64,000 nt of DNA from Archegozetes longisetosus (GCA_018873245.2 JAEMBT020000001.1:18478220-18542219); one strand, 5' to 3'; positions 13,849 to 26,622 are shown, counted from the stretch's first letter. The notes: a model not told the origin generated them from the sequence alone. Numbers and translations: made by a program.

Positions 13849-14860
13849 TGATCATAGTAAAGAAAAAAGTTTGGATCTAATAGAAAGAGATAGCATACTG
13901 AGTTGTAATCTAGATCTTGCCACAACAATATGTCAAATAAATAATATAATGAATATTAATGCCATCTCAAGCCTATGAATATTGGAGGAAAAAGTTTTTA
14001 AGATCAAATACAACTATAAGTAATTCCGGTATTAATCTATCAAATCTCCATATCTGAATCTGGTGATTACTACTAAGCTATATCTATTGCCTAATAATAT
14101 CATATTTCAGTTATTACTTTTTGTTTATCAAGCTCATTCATTTAAATATTATTTTCTGACGGAAACGAGTTTCTATTCAATTCTAACTTTGATTGTTTTT
14201 TAACGTATAAGATATTTTATTTGAAATTCAACTCTTCAAAAGTTATGGTCAAATATTTGGTTAGAAGAAGCTTAAAATAATTGTCACAGATCTAAAAGTA
14301 ACTGAAGTTCAGTAACATTTAATGATGCAAATTTATATTTTGTGGATTGAGTGGTATTCAGTAAAAGTTGATACATGTGCGAAAGATAGCAAGAAATAGA
14401 TTACATAAAACTACTTAAAGCCTTATTAAAACATCATATTAGAGTTCACTGTTTTCTTTGCTCTTCAGTGAACAACAAGTATCAAAAAGAAAGATTCACT
14501 TATCAAAACAGCTCTATTTATAATCTCAAAAGTGGTTTAAATAACTTTTTTTTAACACTTAGACACTACCTTCTTCGACAACAATCATTCACTTAGATTC
14601 TGATCTTACCATTCATTCTGATCTCTTACCATTGATTCATTTTTTGAGTTTAGTTTAAGGGTTTCTCAAATTTGTAAATTTGAGGTCATTGGTGAATAAC
14701 TAACAATAAGAGTTATAATTAAAGAAGAGTTTGAGTTGTTACGGATTAGCAGTAATATATTAGAAAGATATAGGACTGAAAAGTATATGATCTGTATGGT
14801 TGAAGACTAAGACCAACATTTAGGGCAAGAGTATTTTATAGCTATGATGGTTTTAGGTAG

Positions 14861-14953
14861 TAATTCAGCTAACTGATTCAACTAGTAACTCAGCTAACAA
14901 ATTCAGCTAGTAATTCAACCAGTAACTTAGCTAGCAGATTCAGCTAGTAAATT
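14861..14953. repeat. Degenerate 13-15 bp repeat (ATTCAGCTAGTAA)
   Basis: About six diverged copies of a CAGCTA-containing unit. Confidence 0.75.
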
Positions 14954-16440
14954 TACAAAATCTGATTTTAGCCCAAATTTGCCTTCAACTACTTAACGAT
15001 TACCTTGGATTTAGTCAACAGTTGCTAGAGGCATTGGAAATATATATGTTCTAACTGATTTAAATCTATCATCCATTCAATTCTTAGACTTTAAGGAGTA
15101 TTTTTATAACACTTAATTTCGTATTAACACATATTACGTTTACGCAATCACGTGTGCACTAAATGTTATTTTTCATCTTTATTATTATATCTATTTTATG
15201 TCTATATATCTTTTATTTTTTCTTGTTTTCTTTTAACTCTTTTGGCCTCTCATATATTGTTTTTATACTTATTTGTATTGGTCACCTTCATGATTTCTTA
15301 ATTACTTAATCTATATTCTAATTGATTCATATATTAGCTTTCTCACTTATTCTTAATACTAAGTTCAAGCTATCTATTTATTATATGTTTTAGATTATAA
15401 AATTGTTTTTAATTCTTTAAGCGTTATCTCAATGCAACAATTATAATTGTTTAGAATGATAATCAATAATATTTGATTAGTAAGAAGCATTTTTAGTGTA
15501 ATAATCCTTTTCTTAGTTAAATACTATTTGGAATAATTTAATAGAGAATTAGATCTTGTACTTAATAACTGTATTAAGATTTATTGCTTATGATTTATAC
15601 TGTTTTCAAATTTCTTTTAAATCCCTTCAATTTTTTTCAATTTTTTTCATTTTTTTCTTAGAATATAGAGAAAAGATTTAAAATGAAATTTGATTACTTT
15701 GACCAGAGCATTAAATCAAACGGAATGAAGATAAATATTGAAAAATAAGAGAATTTACAGATTAAAATTGACTACAAATCTCAGATCACTAATGATTAAT
15801 TTGAATTAATCAGATTCATATCTTTCGCAACTACTGAACACGTTTATGTCTCAGTAAAGAATGTCATTTATTTCGAAATACTTTAGTAACTTCTCTTAAG
15901 TAATTTTCCATTAAAAACATTCAGCACTAATCCTATATTGGATTAAAAATATTTGTCATTAAGTCACAGATTGCTCTGATCCTTGATTTAGATTTTTTAG
16001 CAGATTCTTCAGATGGATGCTAATCAAGTAGTAAAGAATGTCAGTTATAATAGAAGAAAAGTGAAGATAAGTCGAGAAAAGTTAGTAAAAAAAACATAAA
16101 AACGCATAGAGTCTGTCAGTTATTAATCAGAACTTTCACTAAAAAACCAGGTGAATCTTGAAAATGAGGTCAATTACATATTGAATGAATCCCCCAATGA
16201 AGAGGTAAGAGGAGGTGTTAAGAGAATGACAAAATCAAACCAGATTTATTGATAATAATAATATTCGACAAATAAAAATTGCGTAAAGTGAAAGACAACC
16301 TTTAAAGAGGAATGTGAGAGTCAGGAAGTGTAAGATAGAGATAGGTTATATAGCTTATATTATTTAGCTTATTTAGCTTATATAATGCCTTATATTTAAC
16401 CTAACTATTTCAGTATAGTCTTTTGGGCGAGTTATACCAC

Positions 16441-16448
16441 TATATAAA
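16441..16448 (+). promoter_or_regulatory. Possible TATA box of the cuticle protein gene
   Basis: TATATAAA lies 230 bp upstream of the first ATG (16671). Pyrimidine-rich TCATT motifs that could act as an initiator follow about 25 bases later. The base composition weakens the call. Confidence 0.3.
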
Positions 16449-16590
16449 CTTGTCCAACACTTCATTTCTATTTCATTCTACATTTATTTCCAGTTTGCTA
16501 ACATATTCTGCTTGTTAACTGCTTTCAATTTCCATATCTATTATTCTAGTTATGGTTTAACTTTTCATACTTTTATATCTATAGTGAATC

Positions 16591-16653
16591 ATACTATATT
16601 AAAACGTCCATATACTATATTAAAACGTCCATATACTATATTCATACGTGAAT
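16591..16653. repeat. 21-bp repeat x3 in the presumed 5' UTR of the cuticle gene
   Basis: Two identical units of ATACTATATTAAAACGTCCA (+T) and a third diverged unit end 17 bp before the start codon. Confidence 0.85.
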
Positions 16654-16670
16654 ATACTTTACTATAAGTC

Positions 16671-19600
16671 ATGTTGTTTAGGGTAAGAAATCATTACAAA
16701 GTGTTTCTATACGTAAATATGTATAAATATATGAAATGTTTGCTCTGTGTCAACCAAATGATTGTGTATTATTTAAAATTGTATAGTGTTTGATTCTACT
16801 GTTTTGTATAACTGCTATAACTGGGCAAAAAGGTGGCGGCAGAAAAGCATCCGGATCTGAGATCTCTCCTGTCGCTAGAGCTACTGCTTTAGCAGGTCGT
16901 AAAACTGCTCAACCCTCTGAACCCTTCCAACAGGTATTTATCATGCTTTTATTTTATTATCATTCTCGCTAGACTCTAAATTTATCACTCGATTCGATCG
17001 TCTTCTAGTCTTAGCCGATAGTCTTAAGGATAGTCTTAGGGATTTATTTATTTTTTTAATCAACGGTTAAACTTGTTTTAAGAAGAAATTTTCAAATATT
17101 GTCAATGGTTTTAGATAACAAACAAGTTTTGCTAATTTTAGAATCTCCTTAAATCTAATGGATTTAAAATACTTTCTTAGGTTCAAGAGCCAGATAGAGA
17201 TCCAGATGAAGACAAAGAGGCGTCAAGAGGTGTAAGACCAACACGACCTCCACCACCACCTCCAACTCCGGAAGAGGGTGGAGGTGAGGGACACTATCCA
17301 GCACCAGAACCATATTCTTTCTCTTATGCAGTCGAGGACCCAGAAAGTGGTGCGGCCAGTTCTCGGGAAGAGACTCAAGATGCAAACGGAGAAATAGTTG
17401 GTATGAAATATTTATGTGATTACCTTAACATAGGTGTCAATCCACCCTAATGTCCTTATAGTCACTAATTCTTAACTGTAATTACTGTAACCCTTACTAT
17501 AAATTGTTATACGCCTTTTCCTTTCAGTTTGAGTCTCGCAAACCTTTTTGTTATATTAATATTCTGAATGTCCTCTAAATGTTCCTCTTGTCCTCTAAAA
17601 ATCTAATAAACATTACTAAGAAAAAGGTAGAATAAGATAGCGCAAAAGTGGAGATAATGATAAATCACATTTTGAATATAGGGTACTATCACATAAAAGA
17701 TCAAGACGGACGAACTCGAAGAGTTGACTATACAGCTGGAAAAGATGGATTTAAGGTAACTCTAACATTTATTTCAATTCAGATTTAGGACGAATGAATA
17801 CCAGGCCATAAGCCATAAATAATTGAAAGTGTATACACTTCTTACATAAGATTCTTTCTTTTAATTATATATATGTCTAATTATCTAATGCATTTCATTA
17901 ATTTAGATGTCAGATCATATAAGTAGATTACATTCTAAATCATCTTCTATACTATAATCTATTACTTTCAATCTTTCTTTTATCTAATTAATCATTCAGT
18001 TGAGATTCGAACATTTGTCAATCTCATTTTGTATGGACTTTATACTTATCTTTTAATGTGCCTACTGACTTTGTACAGACTTTGTACTTATCTTTTAATG
18101 TGCCTACTGACTATACCCCTCTTCTTTCAGTTATGTAATATTTTTTTCAATTTCATTTTCGAGCATCAAATCAATTTTCGAGCGTCAAACTTGCCTCAAG
18201 ACATAACTTTCGATAAATTAATGCAATTATTATTCAAATTTATTCTGAAGACTCAGATTTTACCGAATTATTCATTGAATGAAATTTGTCAGAATGTTTG
18301 ATAAAGAAATTGATAAGAACTTAGAATTTGCAATAAAGTTAGTTAAACAGTAAAAGTAAACTTAATTATTCAGGATTTGAACCTGTTTTCAAAATGAACT
18401 TATTTGAAAAATGAATCATAAATTACTTTAAAAGTAGTTTTAATACTTAATTCAATATAGACTGTGTGTAGGATTGACGGCATCGATTTTCATAAATAAT
18501 TCTCATTTTATAGTTTTATCGTTTTATCTTCTAACTTCAGTCAGCTTTTTATCTCTTATTCAACACTTCCAATCATTGATTTATTACCAGAAAAATATAT
18601 GAAAATACCTGAAAATACCTGAAAATACCTGAAAATACCTGAAAATACTTTATGTCTGTCTGTAGAAATAATTACTAGACTTAACTGATCTTATCAGTTG
18701 TTAATTGGAAATGATTACGTTTCATGTTGAAAGCATACTATATTTAAATTAGCTTAGATCATTTTATTTGATATCATAGAAATTACTTTTCTCTTATCTA
18801 TTTGAACATATTCTTAAGTCCTATTAAATTAATTTCATTTAATTTTTATTAACGATTCAGTATTGAGAACATAAATTAAATTCAATATTTTTGTTACTTA
18901 AGCTCCAAATTAGTTCAGATTAACAGATTATAAGCAATTTTTAGAAATCTCAATTGACGAGTACTTGCAATATTAAGTTATCAAACTTTAGTAGATTATT
19001 AAATTTTCTTTTTGCTACTCAAACAGATAACCCTTTTGATAAGTGATCAGTTTTTTAAGTTAATCCAAAAAACGTATTTAGCTCAAAATCGGATTTAAAT
19101 TACAGACTTGTTAGCTGAAAACAGTACTCAAACTATAGCAAATCCTTGACTCGTATTAATTAATTTAAAGCGTCGTCACAAAGTCACTTAATTGAATGGT
19201 GAATCAACAATCGAATAGAGAATAAAGTCATAAAAAGCAAAATTCAAATCACAGTATGTGACCCCCACACTAAAGGGTGTATAATCATAATAACTGTCAC
19301 TATACACAACTCATAATTTCCATATTATTCTTAATTAAGGCAACGATTAAGTCGAACGAAGAAGGACTTAATAGTAGAGCTCCAGCAGACGTCAAGGTTG
19401 AACTTAGTCCACAGGCATCAGAACGCGTCCCACAATATGCTCCTAATAATAGGCCACAGGCCAGCGAAACTTCCATCAAGTCATTCGGCAAACCAGTTCA
19501 GACTAAGTTCTTTCAGAAACTATTGCCATCGACCACAACGCGACTGCCGCCACCTCCTCCACCACCAGAAGAACAAACACAAGACACACAAACTTATGAG

Positions 19601-21392
19601 TCTCATCAAGACCCAGAAATCACTCAACAACAAAGTTTGGAAGAAGATGACCAACATGTACCATTTGAGAGTGTCAAGGGCAACCCTCCACTACCACAGT
19701 CACCGCCACCCCGATCATCTCCACCGTCCTCTGTCAATGTGAATATTCAGAGATTCCAACCGACTTCAAGACCTGTTGTGGCGTTCACTCCAATCAGAAG
19801 CCAAGTTTATAGAGAACAAGGAGCAGTAAGTTTACAGCCAGTAAGAATTCAACCGCAAATTCAACCTCAAATTCAACCGCAAGTTCAATACCAAGAAGAC
19901 ATTCCTCAGATCACAATTCAAGGTTTGATATTTGTTCTCATATTCTCTTCAATTTGCGCTCAAATAATTCAATATTTCAGATGTATCGCAAACTCTGGAA
20001 GTGCCACCCCCACCCCGCCACCACCTGCCAACCCCTGGTCCCACGGGTACCACAACCATTGCCTCCAGTGAAAACTTTACCGCCGCCACCTCGTAAACCA
20101 TTGATTCTTCCGCCGAGCCCCCCAGAAAGGCACTGCTAAAACCTCCAACTGCGGTCAAACCACCACAAACGATTCAATATCGTAGTACAGTGGTGCCGCC
20201 ACCACCGCCACCACCACCAACAGAAAAGCCAGCTACCAGTCCACCAGAAGTTCACCCTGCATCGAACATAATATTCGCACAGCAACACAGAGAACCAATA
20301 ACTCAACAGCAGTTATTACAATTTTTCCAACCTCTCAACGCTCAACCGCTATTTGTAGGAAGTTCACCACAACAGCCGATTGTCTTCGACGCCGCACCGC
20401 CGCGTGCCATCAATCTGTTCTCATCACTGAATAATGATGGACAAACAGTCATGGCTTACGTTCCGACTCAAACGCCACCAAAAACGCAAGACTATAGTAT
20501 AGTTGTTCATAGAGAACAAGACACTTACCAATTGGCACCACAACAGATTCAAAGTACAGGACAAGAAACTATAGCTCAAGAACCTGAACAAGGTATGAGT
20601 TAATGTGATTTCTTAATTCAAAATAGGTGTAAATAGTATGCTTTGAGCCAACTTTCTTGACATGTTTAAACAAATTTATTTTGATGACAATCAGTGGTTT
20701 ACTGAGAAGATAACTCGAAGGTTGTACACATGAACCTCGACCTCATTCAGATAAGGTTCCCATTAAGAAATATGATAGAAATCAGTTTTGACAAAGTTTT
20801 AAGCAATTAATCAGTTATAGTATAAACAGTCTATTCATATAAGATCTTGTGGCTATCAGATTATAGTATAAATTTATTTGACATATTTTCAGCGCAAGAA
20901 TCATTAGGACGATCACCACCACTACCGCCACCGCCTGCACCACTTCTACCCCCTCCACGTCCATCCCTACCACCACCAGCTCCCGCACCACTTCCTACCA
21001 TAACCCATCGATCCCTTCCAACTCCCCAACCGCAGCCTCCGCGACAAATCTTTGAATCGCCACTACATACGTCGCAACCGTACATACCGCCGGGCCAAAA
21101 CAGACCGCCACAGACTTACGAGCCTTTACAAGAAGTATACGAACCGCTACGACAGACATCGGAAGAGGTGATTCGACCACAAAAGTGTGAATGTCAACAA
21201 AGAGCAGAACAAACACAAGTCTCATATGGAATAAAAGGCGCTCATTCAGAACCTGCTCCCGTCAAAGGTGGTCCACTGTCCCCGTCTCGCAGTTTGAATC
21301 TTTTCTTACCTCAAGCCTTCAGAACACGCAGAGATTCCACTTCAGCACAAACAGATTTAGCTGTACCTGAGGCTGAATTGGGAGCTAATTAA
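16671..21392 (+). CDS. Large cuticle protein: RR chitin-binding domain plus long proline/glutamine-rich tail
   Basis: Structural protein of the extracellular cuticle. Exons are 16671-16682, 16787-16933, 17181-17400, 17682-17755, 19340-19922, 19981-20592 and 20893-21392. The 12-nt first exon (MLFR) splices in phase 0 to complete a signal peptide ending near AITG|QKGGG. A first intron interrupting the signal peptide is typical of arthropod cuticle genes. A Rebers-Riddiford domain (about residues 96-160) reads YSFSYAVEDPESG, then GYYHIKDQDGRTRRVDY and GKDGFKATIKSNEEG, split by two introns. The remaining roughly 550 residues are low-complexity: PPPPPPP runs, QPQIQPQIQPQ, and a C-terminal CEC pair. 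As printed, exon 6 leaves frame at three C-runs (about 20011, 20035 and 20123). Each behaves like one missing C, and together they restore frame, so sequencing error is likelier than a pseudogene. Expected length is about 716 aa. Confidence 0.88.
18029..18112. repeat. 42-bp direct repeat x2
   Basis: Two adjacent copies sharing TTATCTTTTAATGTGCCTAC, in the 1.58-kb intron of the cuticle gene. Confidence 0.9.
18601..18650. repeat. 10-bp tandem repeat (GAAAATACCT)5
   Basis: Five copies, four perfect, in the 1.58-kb intron of the cuticle gene. Confidence 0.95.
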
Positions 21393-21437
21393 GGCTAAGT
21401 TGGGGGCTAATTAAGACTGAATCGCAAACTAATTAAA
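21372..21437. repeat. 22-bp tandem repeat spanning the cuticle gene stop codon
   Basis: Three units of the type GCTGAATTGGGAGCTAATTA(AG). The first encodes the last residues (AELGAN) and the stop; copies two and three lie in the 3' UTR. Confidence 0.85.
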
Positions 21438-21748
21438 CATGTTATTTGAGGAAAGCGTCCAAATCTATAAATTGTTATCTTGATAGTTATGTTATACAAA
21501 TATGTGTTGTATGTTATCAATTGAAACTTTGAAAGTGAATTTGAATTTATATTGAGTGAAATGTTAATGAATTTTATTATCAAACTTAAGACGCTTTCCA
21601 GTAAGTTATATATAAACGTTATTTTTTCTTATTAGTTATCCACGCGGTTAATGACATTTTCATACTATTTCTTTCTGTACAGATTTTGTGATAATATTTC
21701 ATACTTTTATGTATTAAATGTAATTTTGTCTTCATGTTACTCAACTTT

Positions 21749-21754
21749 AATAAA
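21749..21754 (+). promoter_or_regulatory. Poly(A) signal AATAAA of the cuticle protein gene
   Basis: Exact hexamer 357 bp after the stop, followed by a T/GT-rich stretch. Confidence 0.6.
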
Positions 21755-23083
21755 AAGTTTGTTTTTAATTAATTATTGTGCCATTGATCATTTTATAGGA
21801 AATTGATTTTTTCATTTATATTACTAATTACTTTCGACTGCCAATAATTAATTCATGTATAAAAACAACTTAAATAAGAAAAACAGATAAACAAATAAAG
21901 AAAAAAGAAATGAACTAATAAAAGATAGAAATGGGAATGAAGAAGAAGAAAAAAACTAATTAGAACTGTAAAAGGGGGATTGAACAAATTGGGGTTATAT
22001 AGAAATTAGAATAGCAATAATATATAAAGTTATACTATTACGTACTCAATAACTATAAATAGCACTTAATCTCGCACTTCTCATTTCTATTAACGGATCA
22101 TATTCAATTGGCTTTTAACTATTAATATTTTATTTTACTAACTTTTCATTCTTATTTCCTTTAATCTTATCTTATATGTTTATTATTTAATTAATTATAA
22201 ACATTACTTTTTATTCTTTATAAGTGTTTAATCTTATTAAATGAATCGCAGATCACTTAACAAATTTGAAATATCTAGATCAACTTAGACCCAATAACAA
22301 GTACTTTCAAAATATGAAGTATTGAAAGTTTAATAGATTGCAACTTGAAGGCAGATGTCAGTTGGATGGAGTATATAGTAATTTGTTTGTTAAATCTAGC
22401 TCTAAATCCATACTAATACAGTCAACTAATAAAACCAAAATCAACGACAGAAGTTAGATGAAATAGCACTCAAAAATGAATAGATAATAAAAGTATTAGA
22501 ACTGAAACTGTGTAGAGCCAGATATGCACAAGTGAAGAGAAATGACATAGAGATAGGTAAGGTGTAAATATTATCTACTCTGCATACATATACATATATA
22601 CATATATAAACTTTACTTGATGATGATGGATCAAAGTCCAAATTGACATTACACAACACATTAATACAGCTGTAATGGTAACTGAGATAATGTATATAAG
22701 TGCTAGTCACTCATATGTAGACATATTTCAAAATATTATAATATGACATGTGATATCAATTAAATAATTTACAAGTCAATTTGTCTTTATTTTCTATCTG
22801 CTATTTTTATATAATTAATCGTTTTATCTGTAAATTAACCAATATTGGTTTTAGTCTTAGTAGTAAGTTTAATAACTATACTATTGATTGCAATTATTGT
22901 TTTGAAGTTAGTTTAAATTTCAATTTATAATATAATAATCCTGAAGTAACTGGAATTATGTACTAGTTAGGTTAAGATAAGTTAAGATAAGTAGTAATAT
23001 CATTTCTTTAGAGTAATAGATGTGATGGCAAAAAACTTTAATCTGTTAGATAGGTATATTTACTTTGTTTGAGTATTAGTTGT

Positions 23084-23161
<78 letters not shown>

Positions 23162-23516
23162 AATAGTCATGACACATACATATGATAAAAGATTGCAACA
23201 GACTATTATATAATTTACAATAGATTTTCTCAGTATTAACTAACTCCAACTGTCATGTGCTATGTTTAGCCAATTTTTGTGCCATTCAAGTAAAGTAATG
23301 AGTTTTTATTAAAGTTATTTTATAAAAGAACAATAGTCTAATGATAATCAAACTATTTAATCAGCATCAGATATGAATTATCAGTAAATTATTTAGATTT
23401 TTCACCTAATTTCATATTGCTTAGTGAGTAATCAATAGGCACTCACTTTTATTCGTCATTCGATTGGAACAGTTCTTTCATTTAGTTCTTTAATTAGAAC
23501 AAATATCGTAACATCC
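21755..23516. other. Intergenic between cuticle and transporter genes
   Basis: AT-rich, with no supportable exon. A 90-codon minus-strand open frame (22441-22710) has random-looking composition. The main structure is the TG/AG compound microsatellite. Confidence 0.6.
23081..23159. repeat. Compound (TG)n(AG)n microsatellite
   Basis: Perfect TG repeat 23081-23108 passes directly into a perfect AG repeat 23109-23159. Confidence 0.98.
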
Positions 23517-26500
23517 ATGGCCACCACATACACCACTTTGTTTAAGGCGTTAATGCGCAAAAAACCTATTGAAAGAACAGCTATCACTTCAACCAGACTA
23601 GACAGATGTCTAACTACGTTAGATTTGACAACTTTGGGTAACTTTATTACCTTAAAATGTTAATTAACGTTATGAAAAATCACTTTTCTTCAAACCGAAG
23701 GCATTGGTTCGACTCTAGGCCTAGGAGTGTATGTGTTAGCGGGTCAGGTGGCCAGTGTTAAAGCAGGTAATCATTTCTTGCGTTTCTAACTCAATTATGT
23801 CATTTTTTCGTGGTTTTATTAATAGGCCCTGCAGTTACTGTTAGTTTTTTCATCGCTGCCGTAGCTTCTGTTTTTGCTGGACTTTGCTATGCAGGTCTGT
23901 TTTATATATCAATTTCATATTTCTTTTCATATTCTTTTCATATTCTTCTTTGTTTATTACAGAATTTGGAGCCAGAGTCCCAAAATCAGGTACAACATTC
24001 TCGCTTTAATTCAAATATTAGCTATTTGTATACTAATTTCATGACAGGGTCTGCATATGTCTACTCGTATATTACTGTCGGAGAATTCATGGCTTTTGTG
24101 ATTGGATGGTAAATATTAGTAAGACATTTAATGCAATTTTGATAAGTTTATTGTGAAAATCTGTAGGAATCTGATATTAGAATATGCAATCGGTTCCGCA
24201 TCGATTGCTAGAGGGTATAGCGGGTATGTTGACACTTTATGCAATTATGCTATTCAAGATAGCTTCAAAAAATGGGCTCCACTCAATTTTGGTACATCAC
24301 AGTATTTCGACTTCTTTGCTTTTGCTATTGCTATGCTTATTGCTGGTAATTATCCATTTGTTTATATTAAGTATCTTATTAAATCTGATTCGTCACCGCT
24401 AAGGTCTTCTTGCTGCTGGTGTGAAAAAGTCAACCCGTTTGAATGCAATCTTTACTGCGATGAATGTTTTGGGTGTTATTTATGCAATCATATGTGGATC
24501 ATTCAAAGTCAATTGGGATAATTGGAATTTGAAAGATGTTCCAAGTAATGCTGGAGTTGGTGGATTTCTTCCTTATGGATTCAGGTCTGATTCATTAATT
24601 TGATTGCTAATCTGGCCAACACTAGTCTGGCCAACACTACTCTGGCCAACACTAGTCTGGCCAACACTACTCTGGCCAACATATCAGTTATTTTACAGAT
24701 TAATATTATTTTAAATAAATATATAAATATATAGTTAGGAAATTACAAAGAAAGTTCTATAAACTTATATATCTACTATGATTTTACTAGTGGTATGATG
24801 GCTGGTGCTGCCACTTGCTTCTATGGATTCATTGGTTTCGATATGATTGCAACTACTGGAGAAGAAGTGAGAAATCCTGCCCGCTCTATACCATTAAGTA
24901 TTGTCTACTCTTTGCTTGTCATCTTCATCTGTTATTGTGGTGTATCTGCTATTCAAACTCTAATGTGGCCGTATTATGACCAAAATCAGTTGGCACCTCT
25001 CCCATATGTCTTCAAGAAAGTGGGTTATGTTTCTGCCGGTTGGGTACTAACAGCTGGAGCTATGGCTGGACTTTATTCAAGTAATTGATATAAATTAGAG
25101 AATGAGATCATTTCGAAGTATTGAGATGATTGTGAACTATTGTGTTTAATAGGTTTGTTGGGAACGATGTATCCCTTAACAAGAGTTCTCTATTCAATGG
25201 GTAACGATAGAGTGATATTTAGTTTTCTATCTCGAGTTCATCGTAAACTTAAAACTCCCCATTGGGCCACTCTCTTCTCTGGTGTCTTCAGTGGCATTAT
25301 GGCTGCTCTCTTTGAATTTCAAGAACTCGCTGATATGATGTCAATAGGTTTGAAATTTTAAGATTCGTCTGTATTATTTAAACATTAAAGTTGTTAACCA
25401 TTTTCAGGAACACTACTCGCATACGCTCTCGTCTCTATTTCAGTACTAATCCTCAGGTAACTAATTGACTCTTCTGCTAAAATCCCTGTCTCTCAAAAGT
25501 TTCATCGATTTAACTTTGATTTACAAATAGCACAAAAACAAGTTAACAAATTTAACTTAATTTGAATTTGACATGGTTTTACAGATACCAGAAGAGAAAT
25601 TTTGAAGGAGATAGTGCTGCAGATGATAAAGATTGTAACGAATATAACAATCAATCTGATAGCTCAGATCAATGTCTATTAGGAAAACCTAATGAAAGTT
25701 TGTTGAGACAAATATTCAACTTAGACAATCAAATTATACTAACATCACAAACTTCAAAAATAAGTCGACGGATAGTAATGTTCATATGTATGAATATAGC
25801 TGTGAATCTAATATTGAAATAATTGAATACTTTGTGATGTGTTAGGTGTTGTGGTACTAGTATTGGCTCTATTATTGGGATTCTTACAAAATCAATTGTT
25901 TCTATTGAATCCCTACGCATTGGCGTCTGTCTTCTTAACTTTTATTATTTTAATAATATCAATGATTGCACTTAAAAGACAACCTCAAGCTAACGAGAAG
26001 ATGTCTTTTAAGGTAATTAAATAACGTAATTGATTAATATTTTCATAATTGTTGATCAAATTTATACTTATTTCTAAAATAGGTTCCATGGGTTCCTTTG
26101 GTTCCTGTCTTAAGTATTTTTGTCAATATTTATCTTATGCTCAATTTATCTGTTTTGACTTGGATTAGATTTGGTGTTTGGATGGGTTTAGGTATATATC
26201 ACCAAATGTAATATCTTGCTTGAAATTATTTAAATAAATCTAATCATTTCTTAGGAATGCTTATGTATTTCCTCTACGGAATTATTGAAAGTATTGGATA
26301 CTTAAGTGATGATCAGAAAAAAATTTATGTAAGACAAGAAAGATCTTCCACTTCCTCCTCCACTTCATCAACTTCAACTTCAACTTCATCTCCATCTACA
26401 AATCAATCGTTCTCATCTTCACCGTCAACACGAGCAGAGACATTATCAATAAAGGAAGAACCAATAGATAAGAAAGTAGATAACGATTTGAATGTTTCAC

Positions 26501-26622
26501 CAAGTGGTGAGGAAAGTACATTAGGTGATCAAAACGATGTAAAGGACACATTAAACTTAAAATTAGATAATAATCAAATTGATAGTAATGAATCAGCGAA
26601 AGATAACGCTGTTAGTTCGTGA
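23517..26622 (+). CDS. Cationic amino acid transporter, SLC7A CAT subfamily (694 aa)
   Basis: Plasma-membrane uptake carrier for arginine, lysine and ornithine. Exons are 23517-23637, 23701-23766, 23826-23894, 23963-23989, 24048-24108, 24167-24345, 24404-24584, 24791-25080, 25153-25347, 25408-25456, 25585-25787, 25846-26012, 26083-26191 and 26255-26622. All junctions are GT-AG and the 2085-nt reading frame stays open. CAT hallmarks are [18 protein letters not shown] in the first membrane helix, [37 protein letters not shown], and the [21 protein letters not shown] segment with its conserved Glu. Later motifs are [16 protein letters not shown] and the C-terminal helices around [12 protein letters not shown]. 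About 14 helices are expected, against 12 in other amino acid carriers. The last 110 residues are a Ser/Thr-rich cytoplasmic tail, longer than usual, and account for the excess over the family's roughly 630 residues. The start codon ATGG lies in good context. Which CAT paralogue it is cannot be decided here. Confidence 0.95.
24611..24680. repeat. 15-bp minisatellite (TCTGGCCAACACTAS) x4.7
   Basis: Copies alternate between ending AG and AC. It lies inside the seventh intron of the transporter gene, which it enlarges to 206 bp. Confidence 0.97.

Larger units (their letters stand above)
4816..16440. other. Long gene-poor interval
   Basis: About 11.6 kb of AT-rich sequence. Open frames here are short, lack plausible splice partners and show no protein-like composition. 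It holds several minisatellites and GA/CT microsatellites, listed separately. Nothing else could be supported. Confidence 0.6.

Noticed and set aside
13731-13978. Open frames of Arg-Glu or Ser-Leu repeats on both strands
   Set aside because: Produced by the GA microsatellite. The same applies to frames at 47242-47576 and 47759-47944.
22441-22710. 89-codon minus-strand open frame between the cuticle and transporter genes
   Set aside because: Ser/Tyr/Ile/Cys-rich chance composition, no signal peptide pattern or conserved motif.
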